This document shows positions 26,667 to 35,377 of a DNA stretch of 64,000 nt, piece after piece. The stretch comes from Guyparkeria halophila (lineage in GTDB: Bacteria > Pseudomonadota > Gammaproteobacteria > Halothiobacillales > Halothiobacillaceae). The notes under the pieces were generated by a model. That model ran no database searches. It saw only the letters and a program-made list of their open reading frames with translations, and had not been told where the DNA came from. The stretch spans positions 1,929,501-1,993,500 of the forward strand of contig NZ_CP140153.1 of assembly GCF_034479635.1 (NCBI RefSeq), given 5' to 3'. Both the position numbers and the translations under genes were made by a program. Every line of letters begins with the position of its first letter. The stretch's first letter is position 1.

Positions 26667-27386
26667 ATGGACCTGATCACGCCACTGCAACTCTCTTCCC
26701 TCGAGCCGGTCGGCCAGGGGGCCCAGAAGCTGGTCTTCCGCCATCCGGACGACCCGCGCGTGCTGGTCAAGGTGGTCAACCCGCGCTTTATCGAACGACG
26801 GGACCGGAAGGATCGCTTCTACCAGAAGCGCCGCCGTATCGGTCATCACCGCGCGTTTGCCCGCGAGATGATCGAGCACCTCGCCTCGCGGGCGCTCACA
26901 CCCGGACGACTGGCCCCCTGCCCGCACATTCAGAACATCCTGGGTGTGGTCGACACCGATCTGGGGGCGGCCCTGCTGGTCGAGGCGGTGCTCGACGAGG
27001 ACGGCAATCTCGCACCGACGCTGCGCGACCTGGTGGAATCCGGGCGCCACGGCCATCGCTCTCGACAGGCCCTCGAGACCTTTCTCGACTGGGCGCTGAC
27101 CTCCAACGTGCTGATCAACGACTTGTCGGCGGACAACCTTGCCTGGCACCCGGACGGGCATTTCGTGATGATCGACGGGCTGGGCGACCGGGCCGGCATA
27201 CCGATCCGGGCGGTCAGTCCCTGGCTCAACCGACTCTACAAGCGCAAGAAGATCCGCCAGCTGCGCGAGGAGATCGGCATGGAGAAGGGACCGGGGCGCT
27301 CGCGAAAGGCCGTCGCGGTCGCCATCGCGATCATCCTGGCGTTGCTCGGCCTGATTGCCACCCAGTTGGAACTGCTGCTCGAGTAG
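26667..27386 (+). CDS. YrbL-like kinase-fold protein with C-terminal membrane helix
   Basis: 239 residues from the ATG at 26667. Features of the YrbL/PhoP-regulated kinase-like family are the VGQGAQKLVFRHPDDPRVLVKVV nucleotide-loop/lysine region, a helical lobe, LINDLSADNLAWH (catalytic-loop equivalent), and FVMIDGLGDR (DFG equivalent replaced by IDG). A strongly hydrophobic segment at about 214-236 forms a single C-terminal membrane anchor, which E. coli YrbL lacks. The substrate is unknown. Confidence 0.8.
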   Translation: MDLITPLQLSSLEPVGQGAQKLVFRHPDDPRVLVKVVNPRFIERRDRKDRFYQKRRRIGHHRAFAREMIEHLASRALTPGRLAPCPHIQNILGVVDTDLGAALLVEAVLDEDGNLAPTLRDLVESGRHGHRSRQALETFLDWALTSNVLINDLSADNLAWHPDGHFVMIDGLGDRAGIPIRAVSPWLNRLYKRKKIRQLREEIGMEKGPGRSRKAVAVAIAIILALLGLIATQLELLLE

Positions 27387-27428
27387 AGGGAAGCCCTGTA
27401 CGGATCCGATACCCCCCCCCTGCGTGCC
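27387..27428 (+). repeat. Dispersed repeat related to the 60.8-kb element end (copy B)
   Basis: Starts at the base after the TAG stop of the YrbL-like gene. It shares GGAAG, CTGTACG, ATCCGATACC and CTGCGTGCC with the copies at 6068 and 60756. It contains a run of nine C (27412-27420). Confidence 0.55.
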
Positions 27429-27551
27429 AGAATCACGGACGACCAAGTCCGAGTGTCTCCGGATTTGTACCGAGATGCCCCTGCCTCTCCCACCGGAACA
27501 GACATCGAGCACGTTTGGGGCTACGCTTTCCGAAAAACCAAGGAGGAAGGC
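27429..27551 (+). other. metY leader
   Basis: A short hairpin (CGGAC with GTCCG near 27437-27452) and an AGGAGGAAGG ribosome site are seen. No match to SAM or SAH riboswitch cores was recognised. Confidence 0.4.
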
Positions 27552-28823
27552 ATGCGCCCAGAGACCATCGCCCTGCACACCGGCTACGAGCCGGACGACC
27601 AGCACGCCGTCGCCGTGCCGATCCACCAGACCACGTCGTACAGCTTCGACAGTGCCCAGCACGCCGCCGACCTGTTCGACCTCAAGGTCCAGGGGAATAT
27701 CTATTCGCGGATCATGAATCCCACCTGCGGGGTGCTCGAGGCGCGCCTGGCCGCCCTTGACGGCGGGGTGGGCGCGCTGGCCACCGCCACCGGCATGGCC
27801 GCGATCACCTACGCCATCCAGACCATCGCCCAGGCCGGCGACAACATCATCTCGATCAGCGAGCTCTACGGCGGCACCTATAACCTGTTCGCCCACACCC
27901 TGCCGCGCCAGGACATCGAGGTGCGCATGCAGGACAAGGACGACTTCGCCGGCATCGAGGCCTCGATCGACGCGCGCACCCGGGCGATCTACTGCGAGTC
28001 GATCGGCAACCCGTCTGGTAGCATCGCCGACATCGAACGCCTGGCCGACATCGCGCACCGCCACGGCCTGCCGCTGATGGTCGACAACACCGTCGGCACG
28101 CCCTTTCTCCTCAAGCCGATCGACTACGGCGCCGACATCGTCATCCACTCGGCGACCAAGTACATCGGCGGCCATGGCACCACGCTCGGCGGCGTGATCG
28201 TCGATTCGGGCAACTTCGACTGGGCCGCCCACCCGGAGCGCTTCTCGCTGCTGATCGACCCGGACCCGTCCTACCACGGCGTGAGCTACACCAACGACGT
28301 CGGCGAGGCGGCCTTCATCACCCGCGCCCGCGTGGTGCCGCTGCGCAACACCGGCGCGGCCCTGTCGGCCCAATCGGCCTGGAACCTGCTGCAGGGACTG
28401 GAAACCCTCTCGCTGCGCATCGACCGCATCTGCGAGAACACCCAGGAAGTGGCCGAGTTCCTCGAAGGCCATCCGCAGGTAAGTTGGGTCCAGTACGCGG
28501 GCCTACCCGAACACAAGGACCATCGTCTGGCGCAGAAGTACATGGACGGCCGCGCCTCGGGCATCCTCAGCTTCGGCCTCAAGGGCGGCCGCGAGGCGGG
28601 CGTGAAATTCTACGACGCGCTCAACCTGATCCTGCGCCTGGTCAATATCGGCGATGCCAAGAGTTGCGCCGCGATCCCCGCCTCGACCACCCACCGTCAG
28701 CTCAACGACGAGGAACTGCGCGCCGCGGGGGTGCCGCCGGACATGGTGCGCCTGTCGATCGGTATCGAGCACGTGGAGGATCTGATCGAGGATCTCGACC
28801 AGGCGCTAAAGGCGGCACGCTGA
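27552..28823 (+). CDS. metY: O-acetylhomoserine sulfhydrylase (MetY-type)
   Basis: 423 residues from the ATG at 27552, which has AGGAGG upstream. An in-frame extension to 27453 lacks family similarity. It is a Cys/Met-metabolism PLP enzyme: YSRIMNPTCGVLEARLAALDGG, ELYGGTYNLF, the aspartate in VDNTVGTPFLL, and PLP-lysine Lys203 in HSATKYIGGHGT. Long insertions (HPERFSLLIDPDPSYHGVSY) are typical of MetY rather than MetB. It forms homocysteine from O-acetylhomoserine and sulfide. Homoserine dehydrogenase, which supplies the pathway, is at 53.2 kb. Confidence 0.92.
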   Translation: MRPETIALHTGYEPDDQHAVAVPIHQTTSYSFDSAQHAADLFDLKVQGNIYSRIMNPTCGVLEARLAALDGGVGALATATGMAAITYAIQTIAQAGDNIISISELYGGTYNLFAHTLPRQDIEVRMQDKDDFAGIEASIDARTRAIYCESIGNPSGSIADIERLADIAHRHGLPLMVDNTVGTPFLLKPIDYGADIVIHSATKYIGGHGTTLGGVIVDSGNFDWAAHPERFSLLIDPDPSYHGVSYTNDVGEAAFITRARVVPLRNTGAALSAQSAWNLLQGLETLSLRIDRICENTQEVAEFLEGHPQVSWVQYAGLPEHKDHRLAQKYMDGRASGILSFGLKGGREAGVKFYDALNLILRLVNIGDAKSCAAIPASTTHRQLNDEELRAAGVPPDMVRLSIGIEHVEDLIEDLDQALKAAR

Positions 28824-28879
28824 CGTAATCGAGGACGGACGCGAACACTCGCGCTGCCCAGCGAACGAGCGAAACCACT

Positions 28880-28980
28880 GTAGGTCGGGCTTCAGCCCGA
28901 CAGCCGCCCAAGACGCCCCTCCCTGCTGAAACCGCATCACCTGTCATCCGGGTGGAATGTCGGGCTGAAGCCCGACCTAC
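28880..28980. repeat. REP doublet (BIME-like), GTAGGTCGGGCTTCAGCCC type
   Basis: Two inverted copies of a 23-bp palindromic unit: 28880-28902 and, reversed, 28958-28980, 55 bp apart. Each unit is itself a hairpin (TCGGGCTTCAGCCCGA). Units of this type are widespread intergenic REPs mobilised by RAYT transposases. No RAYT gene is in the window. Confidence 0.88.
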
Positions 28981-29017
28981 GGATGACGGTGATCATCTGG
29001 TAAGGGGCTTGGCCGCC

Positions 29018-29677
29018 TCAGGCCAACAGCACCGCGATGATGCCGGTGATGAAGATGCCGTCGAAGGTGCCCGCCCCGCCGATGGAGGCCACCGGCGAGC
29101 CCATCTTGCGGATGTCCTTCAGACGCAGCAGATCGGCCCCGATCAGTACGCCGAGCGTGCCGCCCACGTAGGCCAGGGCGGGACTGTGTGCCGGGTCGAT
29201 CAGGATCCCGGCCATGGCGGCCGCCAGCGGCGCGATGATGATCGGCATGCCGATCCCGATCCCCGGCACGGGACGGCTGGCGTAGTACGACACCGCGGAG
29301 ACCGTGATCACGGCCAGCAGGTAGTCGAACACGGCCGCCCCGGCATGAAGCATCAAGTAGGCGGAGAATGTCAGCGGCAGCAGGCAGCCACCCAGATTAA
29401 CGGCCACCGTCGTGACGCCCTCGAAGGGGACCTGCCTGTGCTTGAGCAGGCTGCGAAACGGTTCGGGGGGCGGTTCGTCGGGCGCCTGGGCCTGCATGCG
29501 AAACAACGGCACATTGACGAGGCTGCCCATTAACGAAACGAACAGGAGCGTCATGCCCGCCTCCGGATCGAGCCCCAGCTTGTCGAAGGCGAGCTGCAAC
29601 GCCCCGACCTGAACCAGGACGAAGAGCAGGAAGAGCCCGAACAGGGCGAACAGGAACGGACCGCCCGGCATCGGCAT
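29018..29677 (-). CDS. DUF1614 membrane protein
   Basis: 219 residues from the ATG at 29677, which shares one base with the stop of the methyltransferase gene (TGATG). It has six or so membrane helices with family motifs FVSLMGSLVNVPLF, VNLGGCLLPL, YYASRPVPGIGIGMP, GGTLGVLIGADLL and a conserved C-terminal SIGGAGTFDGIF. DUF1614 proteins have no proven function. The coupling to a methyltransferase is the only context clue. Confidence 0.85.
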   Translation of the reverse strand: MPMPGGPFLFALFGLFLLFVLVQVGALQLAFDKLGLDPEAGMTLLFVSLMGSLVNVPLFRMQAQAPDEPPPEPFRSLLKHRQVPFEGVTTVAVNLGGCLLPLTFSAYLMLHAGAAVFDYLLAVITVSAVSYYASRPVPGIGIGMPIIIAPLAAAMAGILIDPAHSPALAYVGGTLGVLIGADLLRLKDIRKMGSPVASIGGAGTFDGIFITGIIAVLLA

Positions 29678-30324
29678 CACCCCTCGTTGATGGCCGAGAC
29701 GACCACGAAGGCACATTGGCCGCACCCGGACCGCAGGGGCTCGATTTCCCGCATTCGCTCGGGTGAGTGGGACAGGGTCTGGCCCCAGGCATCCACGCGA
29801 AAGCCGCCGTCATCGAGCATCGCCGCCACCTCCTCGGCCGAGTGGAAGCTCGCCTCAAGGTAGAACACACTCTCGTGGCGGTGTGTGGCGTAGACCTGGC
29901 CAAGCGGGCTGTCGCGGTCGATGAAGCCGATTACCAGCCGCCCACCCGGCCTGAGCACGCGGCGGGCCTCGGCGACCATCGTCGCGGGCGAATCCAGGAA
30001 GCAGATCGTGGTGACCAGCAAGACGTGATCGAAACGGTCGGCCGCAAACGGGAGTGCCTCGCCAACGCCTTCGACCACCTCGATACCGCGCTTGGCCGCG
30101 TAGTGCAGCATGGCCGGTGACGGGTCGACGCCCACCTGCACGCCCAACGGCCCGGCAAAACGACCGCTGCCCACCCCGATCTCCAATCCGTCGCCCTCCC
30201 GGGGCACGAACGCCCGCAGGGCGAGCAGTTCGGAGACGTAGGCGGCCTCATGGCGCTCGAACCAGTCTTCATAGCGCCGATGATGGGCCTCGAAGGCGGC
30301 GTCTCTAGCCATGCCGATGGCCAT
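29677..30324 (-). CDS. Class I SAM-dependent methyltransferase
   Basis: 215 residues. It has a Rossmann methyltransferase fold with motif I LEIGVGSGRFAGPLG, the acidic end of strand 2 (VGVDPSPAML), motif IV FDHVLLVTTICFL, and motif V VLRPGGRLVIGFID. It resembles UbiE/Bioc-like small-molecule methyltransferases, but the acceptor is unknown. AGGAGG lies upstream of the ATG at slightly long spacing. It is co-translated with the DUF1614 gene. Confidence 0.85.
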   Translation of the reverse strand: MAIGMARDAAFEAHHRRYEDWFERHEAAYVSELLALRAFVPREGDGLEIGVGSGRFAGPLGVQVGVDPSPAMLHYAAKRGIEVVEGVGEALPFAADRFDHVLLVTTICFLDSPATMVAEARRVLRPGGRLVIGFIDRDSPLGQVYATHRHESVFYLEASFHSAEEVAAMLDDGGFRVDAWGQTLSHSPERMREIEPLRSGCGQCAFVVVSAINEG

Positions 30325-30370
30325 GCAGTTGGGCCCCCCTCCTGCGGTGACAAATGCGTTTGCGAGCCAT

Positions 30371-30982
30371 TCACCGCGCCCCGGCGACGACCGACGGCGT
30401 CCATTCTCGCTCCGCGAGGGTCCGCCCCAGGGTCACCAGTCGATCGACCGGCACGTAAGCGCGACCGGCGGCGCGTGGCAGACTGTCATCCCCGGGCGTC
30501 ATCGCGACATGGCCCAGCGCACGCCAGACCAGTTCGGAGCAATACATGGCCGGATGCTGGTCGAGACGAAACCGGGTATCGAAGGCGGTCTCTCGCCTCA
30601 GGTGATCGACAAGCCAGTCGCCGACCCGCGTCCGCTGCCGGGAATCGAATGCGGGTCGCACCACCTGCACGTACCGAGCCTCCGCGGTGAACGCGGCGAC
30701 CGACTCGCGTCGGATCTGCCCGCCCATCGGCGAGCCATCCATGTGGACCACGCTGGCATCCTCCCCGGCACGGATCACCATGCCGACATGGCTCCAGCGG
30801 CTGTCGGCATCGGCAAACCGGCGGGCGACAAAGCCCCAGGCACTGTCATTGCCCAACAGCACGATGTCGCCCGTCTGCAGCGGCAGCCGTGGGGATTGCG
30901 TGGGCGACTGGGCCTGGCCAAGCGGTGCCACCAGGAGGGCCATGAGCGCCGCCAGGCGGATGATCAGGGGCGCGTCTCGCAC
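30371..30982 (-). CDS. Exported YiiX/YebB-like permuted NlpC/P60 hydrolase
   Basis: 203 residues with a signal peptide (cleavage about residue 24, GQA). The permuted papain fold is indicated by LQTGDIVLL, the catalytic His in WSHVGMVI (His65) and the catalytic Cys in MYCSELVWRA (Cys148). Such enzymes cleave amide or acyl bonds in cell-wall peptides or lipids. The gene overlaps the preceding lipoprotein gene by 19 bases, suggesting co-translation. Confidence 0.82.
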   Translation of the reverse strand: MRDAPLIIRLAALMALLVAPLGQAQSPTQSPRLPLQTGDIVLLGNDSAWGFVARRFADADSRWSHVGMVIRAGEDASVVHMDGSPMGGQIRRESVAAFTAEARYVQVVRPAFDSRQRTRVGDWLVDHLRRETAFDTRFRLDQHPAMYCSELVWRALGHVAMTPGDDSLPRAAGRAYVPVDRLVTLGRTLAEREWTPSVVAGAR

Positions 30983-31275
30983 TGCTTCGCGGCGATCATC
31001 AGTTCCTGGAAGGTATTCTCATCGAGACGCGCCCCAACCTCCTCGAGCGGAGCGTCCTCGGCCAGCATCAGCTCGACCAGCTCACCGAACTGCTCCTCGC
31101 TCAGGTTCTTGTCCAGCCGCTCACTCATGCAGGCGCAGCCTTCGGCATCGCCGGAATTCTTCTCGCAAGCCGCCTCGAAATCGGCCTTGGGACTCGAACA
31201 CCCTGCCAGCACCAAGGTCAAAGCCCCGGCCAATGCGGTCAGGCCAACGACCTTCCCTGTCTTCGATTGCTTCAT
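30964..31275 (-). CDS. Small lipoprotein of unknown function with Cys-rich core
   Basis: 103 residues. A lipoprotein signal with lipobox LVLAGCSS (Cys26) is followed by an acidic helical domain with C-x(7)-C-x-C spacing (EACEKNSGDAEGCACMSERL) and a late Cys (KQCETRP). The four mature cysteines may form disulfides. I recognise no named family. It lies between the di-haem protein gene and the YiiX-like gene on the same strand. Confidence 0.75.
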   Translation of the reverse strand: MKQSKTGKVVGLTALAGALTLVLAGCSSPKADFEAACEKNSGDAEGCACMSERLDKNLSEEQFGELVELMLAEDAPLEEVGARLDENTFQELMIAAKQCETRP

Positions 31276-31368
31276 ATTCAGCTTTCCTTGGATCGATACG
31301 CTTTCTGCTGCCAGCCCCTGAACGGGACTGCGCCCAGTTTACCGTCGCAACCAGTCCGAAACGAGTCG

Positions 31369-32838
31369 TTAAAGACTGTGCAGGAAAGTCAGCATGGCAT
31401 CGCGCTCAGCATCACTCATCCGGCGGAAGGCCTCGCGAGCGAGCCTGGCTTCCCCGCCGTGCCAAAGAATGGCCTCGGCCAGCCCGCGTGCGCGGCCGTC
31501 ATGCAGGTAGAAGCGATGCCCGGTGACCAACTCGTTCAGGCCGATGCCCCACAGCGGCGGGGTGCGCCACTCGCGCCCGGTCGCCTCGAAGTCGCCGCGA
31601 CCATCGGCCAGCCCTTCGCCCATGTCATGCAGCAGGAAGTCCGAGTACGGCGCGATCTCGCGGTTCGACAGCAACTCGATGCCGTCCGGGTGTTCGCCGG
31701 TGGTCAGCTTCGGCAGATGACAGGCGGCGCAGCCCGCCTGCTCAAAGAGCCCCTCGCCGCGTCGAACCTCGGGGTTGTCGACGAAGCGGCGCGAGGGGAC
31801 GGCCAAGGTCTGGGTGTAAAAGACAACGTCACCCAGGATGCGTTCGCCCGCCTCGGGATCGGGTCGACCCGTTTCGCTGTTCCAGCCCAGTTCGGTGTCA
31901 TCCCTGGCGTCATCCCGGTTGACGGCTGCGCCGGGGGCTTCCTCCGGAAACACGACGTTGGTCACGCCCATGTCCTGGTGATAGGCGCCCGCGTTCTGCT
32001 GGCGCAGCGAGGGGTTGTTGGCCTTCAGGCCGATCCGGCCGATGACCCGCTCGCCGGTCTGTGCGTCGAGCACCCGGTTGACCCGCCCGCTGATGCCGTC
32101 ACCGTCGGCATCGTCCGGATCGGCCAAACCGCGCAGGGTCTCCGCTTCGATCGCCTCGATGTAGCCACGTCCGTGGATAGGTGGCGCGACCCGCGGCGAG
32201 GTCTGGATGTCCTCGACCGTGTAGCCGGCCTCGGCCAGCGCCTCGGGATCGGCCAGCCCGGTCAGTTCGAATACGGGCCAGCGCAGCTGGTAGGGGGTGC
32301 CGTCGGCGTACTCGTCCGTCCTCGTGCGCCAGCGCACGGTGACATTCGCCTCGGGTACGGCCCCGGCCACCGCCTGCTGCTGGAGCTGCGTACCCATGCC
32401 GGGCACCGGGATCGGCCCGATCTCGGGGTCGTTGCCGAGGCTCACGCGCAGGAACATCGACTCGGCATCCGCGAGATTGCTGCGACCGTCCGCCGGATGG
32501 GGTGGCGGCTCGCCCCGCGAGTCGCGCGGGTGACAGGCCTCGCAGCTCGAGGCGTTGAATACCGGCCCCAGACCGGGACGAATGGCGTTGCCGCTGGAGA
32601 CGAACGGCGTCTCGAAGTCGGCATCGCCGCGGGTAAACCGGGCCACGTCTTCGTCGGAGAGGCCCGGCAGCGGATGCGAGAAGGCGTTGCTGGTGGCCGA
32701 ATCGACTGTCACGGGCGGCCGTTCGTCAGCCAGGCACGGCAACGCGAACACCAGCAAGGATGGCAGCAACACCGAGCACAGGCCCGGGCGAACCGGGCCA
32801 ACGCTCGAAATGCGCCCTGCTCCAATCAAACGGCTCAT
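31369..32838 (-). CDS. Periplasmic di-haem oxidoreductase (thiol oxidoreductase/DUF1111 family)
   Basis: 489 residues from the ATG at 32838, preceded by AGGAAGG. A GTG 15 bases earlier would overlap the imelysin stop. It has a signal peptide and two c-type haem sites: CEACH at 99-103 and CAACH at 370-374. An acidic PDDADGDGISGRVN segment (about 241-254) resembles a calcium loop. The family is often encoded next to imelysin proteins and is proposed to handle electron transfer for metal uptake. Third gene of the iron operon. Confidence 0.88.
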   Translation of the reverse strand: MSRLIGAGRISSVGPVRPGLCSVLLPSLLVFALPCLADERPPVTVDSATSNAFSHPLPGLSDEDVARFTRGDADFETPFVSSGNAIRPGLGPVFNASSCEACHPRDSRGEPPPHPADGRSNLADAESMFLRVSLGNDPEIGPIPVPGMGTQLQQQAVAGAVPEANVTVRWRTRTDEYADGTPYQLRWPVFELTGLADPEALAEAGYTVEDIQTSPRVAPPIHGRGYIEAIEAETLRGLADPDDADGDGISGRVNRVLDAQTGERVIGRIGLKANNPSLRQQNAGAYHQDMGVTNVVFPEEAPGAAVNRDDARDDTELGWNSETGRPDPEAGERILGDVVFYTQTLAVPSRRFVDNPEVRRGEGLFEQAGCAACHLPKLTTGEHPDGIELLSNREIAPYSDFLLHDMGEGLADGRGDFEATGREWRTPPLWGIGLNELVTGHRFYLHDGRARGLAEAILWHGGEARLAREAFRRMSDAERDAMLTFLHSL

Positions 32839-32849
32839 GTCGACCTTCC

Positions 32850-33995
32850 TCACTCAAGCGCACCCGCCAGGCGCGCCTGCAACTGGCGCACCGCGTCGAC
32901 CGCCGCCCGGATCTGCGCCTTGTGACCCAGCTCGCCGTCGGCGACCACCTCGGCGAAGGCGAATCGTCCACTGGCGTCCGCGGTCTCGCCGATCGCGTCG
33001 ATCCGCCCCAGAGCGAGGAGGAAGGCCCGATCGACCGCCTCGACATCCGCATCATTCGTCGCGACAAGCGCCCGCAGTCCGAGACCGGACTCGATGCCGT
33101 CAAGCGAGCCGAGCCAGAGGTTGCGGATGCCCACGACGTTGTGACGCATGTCGGCGCGAGTATTGCGCGCGTAGGGCGACTCGACTCCATACGGGTGGCC
33201 CGATTCGAGTGGCTCGCCCAGCTTGGCGGCCGCCAACTCGTCGGCGATGGCATCCATGCCCTCGGCGAGTTCCTGCAACGCCCCCCGTACCGCCGGGTAC
33301 AACCGTGAGTCCGGCGTGCCCGCCGCGGCGAGCTGACGGGCATGGCCGTCATCACCCTGCCAGGCGTCGGCCATGGCGGTGGCGTGGTCGTCCAGATCTG
33401 CGCCCAGCGAGGCCAGCAAGGCCCGCTGACGCGGGGCGGCGCCCAGCCGTGCCGCGGCCGTCTCGGCGGATTCGCGACCCTCGGCGACCGGCTGCTGCCA
33501 GAGCAGGTATTCGATCGCGTGAAAACCCTTGACGTCACCGTCGAGCCCACCGACCGCCGCGGCGTCCAGCGGGGCGTCGCCGTCGATCAGCCCGGCGAGC
33601 TCGCGCAGGTCGATCGGCCAGGAATCCATGGCCGGGTCGTGACCATCGGTGTCCACCGGGCCGAATAGGTGCGCCTCGCCGGTCTCCCAGTCGGCGCGCG
33701 CTGCCCGCCAAGCGGCCCGGGCGGCGATCACGTTCTCGGCCCCGGGCCGCTCCTCGAGTGCGGCCAGCTGCACCGCGAGCCGCTCGGTGGCATCGGCCAG
33801 GCGGATATAGTTGCGGGCGATTACGTGCGTGGCGGTGTGTTCCAGCACGGTCTCGGCACCCAGGTTGCCCCAATCACCCGAATCGCCCCGATCACCCGGC
33901 GCGGCCTGCAGGCCCGGTGCGGCCAGCGCCAGCCCGCAGGCGAGTGTCAGGGTGGTGAGGCGGAGGGTCTTCGTATTGTGGATAAGAATGCTCAT
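32850..33995 (-). CDS. Imelysin-family periplasmic protein (IrpA-like)
   Basis: 381 residues with a signal peptide (cleavage near AA at residue 32). It has the imelysin motif GxHxxE as GFHAIE (157-162) and the second conserved region ARNTRADMRHNVVGIRNLWLG. Both alpha-helical halves are present. Imelysins are iron-regulated and thought to bind metal in the periplasm or at the outer membrane, and proteolytic activity is not general. It lies between an LbtU-like porin and a di-haem protein, a cluster expected of iron acquisition. Confidence 0.9.
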   Translation of the reverse strand: MSILIHNTKTLRLTTLTLACGLALAAPGLQAAPGDRGDSGDWGNLGAETVLEHTATHVIARNYIRLADATERLAVQLAALEERPGAENVIAARAAWRAARADWETGEAHLFGPVDTDGHDPAMDSWPIDLRELAGLIDGDAPLDAAAVGGLDGDVKGFHAIEYLLWQQPVAEGRESAETAAARLGAAPRQRALLASLGADLDDHATAMADAWQGDDGHARQLAAAGTPDSRLYPAVRGALQELAEGMDAIADELAAAKLGEPLESGHPYGVESPYARNTRADMRHNVVGIRNLWLGSLDGIESGLGLRALVATNDADVEAVDRAFLLALGRIDAIGETADASGRFAFAEVVADGELGHKAQIRAAVDAVRQLQARLAGALE

Positions 33996-34037
33996 GGCTT
34001 GATCCTCGCAATGCGTTAGTGCCAGTCACGGAGACGC

Positions 34038-35093
34038 TCAGAAGGCGACTGCGAGCTGTGTGGTGAAGGTGTCGGCCGACTCGCCCGTGCCGCCGTCGGC
34101 CACGGAATAGTCCTCATCAAGGGCGTATTCGAAGGAAAGGGCTGTGTGGGGGAATATCTCGACTGAGAGCGCGGCGATCACGCGGCTCTCCGGCAGTTCG
34201 AGGGCCAGGGCTTCGTCGGTACCCTGGTAGCCGATGCCGGCGCGGGCAGGCCGGCCCATCAGGTCGAAGCCGTAGCTCGCTTCGACGTTCCAGGCAATCG
34301 GCTGGGCACCACCGCCGTCGAAGGCCAGTTCGGAGGCATGGAAGGAATCGCTGGCCGTCAGATACTCGCCCACCAGCAGCATCTCGTCGATACCAAGCGT
34401 GGCGCTGGCGGTCCAGGCACCGATCTCGTCGGTGTCCGCCCCGCCCGTATTTGCCTTGACGGCTTCCTCGAACCCATCGGATTCGCCCAGACTGTTCATG
34501 TAGCCGGCGGAAAGTGCCAAGTCGGCGGCAGCGATGCTCCCGATCAAGCCGGCGGTCGCGCCGAAGCCGTTGACCTGGTTCTCGTCCTCAAGATCCCCGT
34601 TGAAGGCATAGACCTCGGCGGAAAAGCCGCGCAGGCCGATACCTGCCGAGATCGCTGTCTCACGTGTTTCACCCAGCTCCAGGGTGAGCGGGTCGGAGAC
34701 CATGGCGGTCTCGTACACGCCGAACGGTACGTAGAACTGACCGGCGCGCAGCGACCAGAGACTGTCCTCGGCACCGAGCATCACGCTGGCGGTGTCGATC
34801 TCTAGCGGGGTGTCGTTCTCCTCGTAGAGCGTCGATATCTCGGCGCTGAGCCAGTCGTTGATCGCCGCCTCGAGACCCAACGTCCCGATGGCCAGGACGA
34901 TGTCGCTCTTGTCGCCGGCGGTGTAGGGGCTGGCGTGATAGGCCTCCACCTCGACGGCGCCACTGACGGTCATCTGCGGGTAGCGCTCGGGCTCTTGGTC
35001 CTTGTTGTCGGCCTCCCGGGCCATGGCTGCCTGCGAGGTCAGCGCAAAAAATACGGCGGCCGCCAGCCGGCTTTGATGGATGATTCGGCTCAT
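34038..35093 (-). CDS. LbtU-like outer-membrane siderophore porin
   Basis: 351 residues from the ATG at 35093, which follows AGGAA. The frame upstream lacks a signal. It has a signal peptide (cleavage about AMA/RE). The rest alternates beta strands, acidic turns and aromatic girdles and ends in Phe (QLAVAF), as in 16-strand porins. The opening MTVSGAVEVEAYHASPY and RAGQFYVPFGVYETAMVSDPLTLELGETRETA match the LbtU (legiobactin uptake) porin family. It is first in the Fur-box operon. The substrate may be a siderophore, but this is inferred from family. Confidence 0.8.
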   Translation of the reverse strand: MSRIIHQSRLAAAVFFALTSQAAMAREADNKDQEPERYPQMTVSGAVEVEAYHASPYTAGDKSDIVLAIGTLGLEAAINDWLSAEISTLYEENDTPLEIDTASVMLGAEDSLWSLRAGQFYVPFGVYETAMVSDPLTLELGETRETAISAGIGLRGFSAEVYAFNGDLEDENQVNGFGATAGLIGSIAAADLALSAGYMNSLGESDGFEEAVKANTGGADTDEIGAWTASATLGIDEMLLVGEYLTASDSFHASELAFDGGGAQPIAWNVEASYGFDLMGRPARAGIGYQGTDEALALELPESRVIAALSVEIFPHTALSFEYALDEDYSVADGGTGESADTFTTQLAVAF

Positions 35094-35218
35094 GCCCATT
35101 CCTCGATGTATCGGGATCCTGGAAGGACCCGTTGTTTTCGAGGGCTGGCTGGCGGCGGCTGGCTTGCCCGTGATCTCGATCACCGGCACAGGCGGCGAAT
35201 CGAAGGACGATTAAACTA

Positions 35219-35241
35219 AATGCGAATCATTACGAGGTCAA
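35219..35241 (-). promoter_or_regulatory. Fur box and promoter of the LbtU-imelysin operon
   Basis: AATGCGAATCATT (35219-35231) matches 11 of 13 positions of the Fur core AATGATAATCATT. On the minus strand a -35 TTGACC (35236-35241) lies beside it, so the Fur site sits in the promoter spacer. Confidence 0.65.
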
Positions 35242-35377
35242 GTCCTTTTTGCATTCATGAGGAGAGGGATCAAGACAGGCGGAGAATCGACGGAGGGGTT
35301 GCGCCTGCCCCGGGAAGGAAGCTGAAGAAGCACGTGAGCACGGAAAGGATGTTGCCCGGAACTCGTAATCGGGGGTT

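Noticed and set aside
27429-27551. SAM or SAH riboswitch upstream of metY
   Set aside because: Only one short hairpin; none of the conserved cores recognised.
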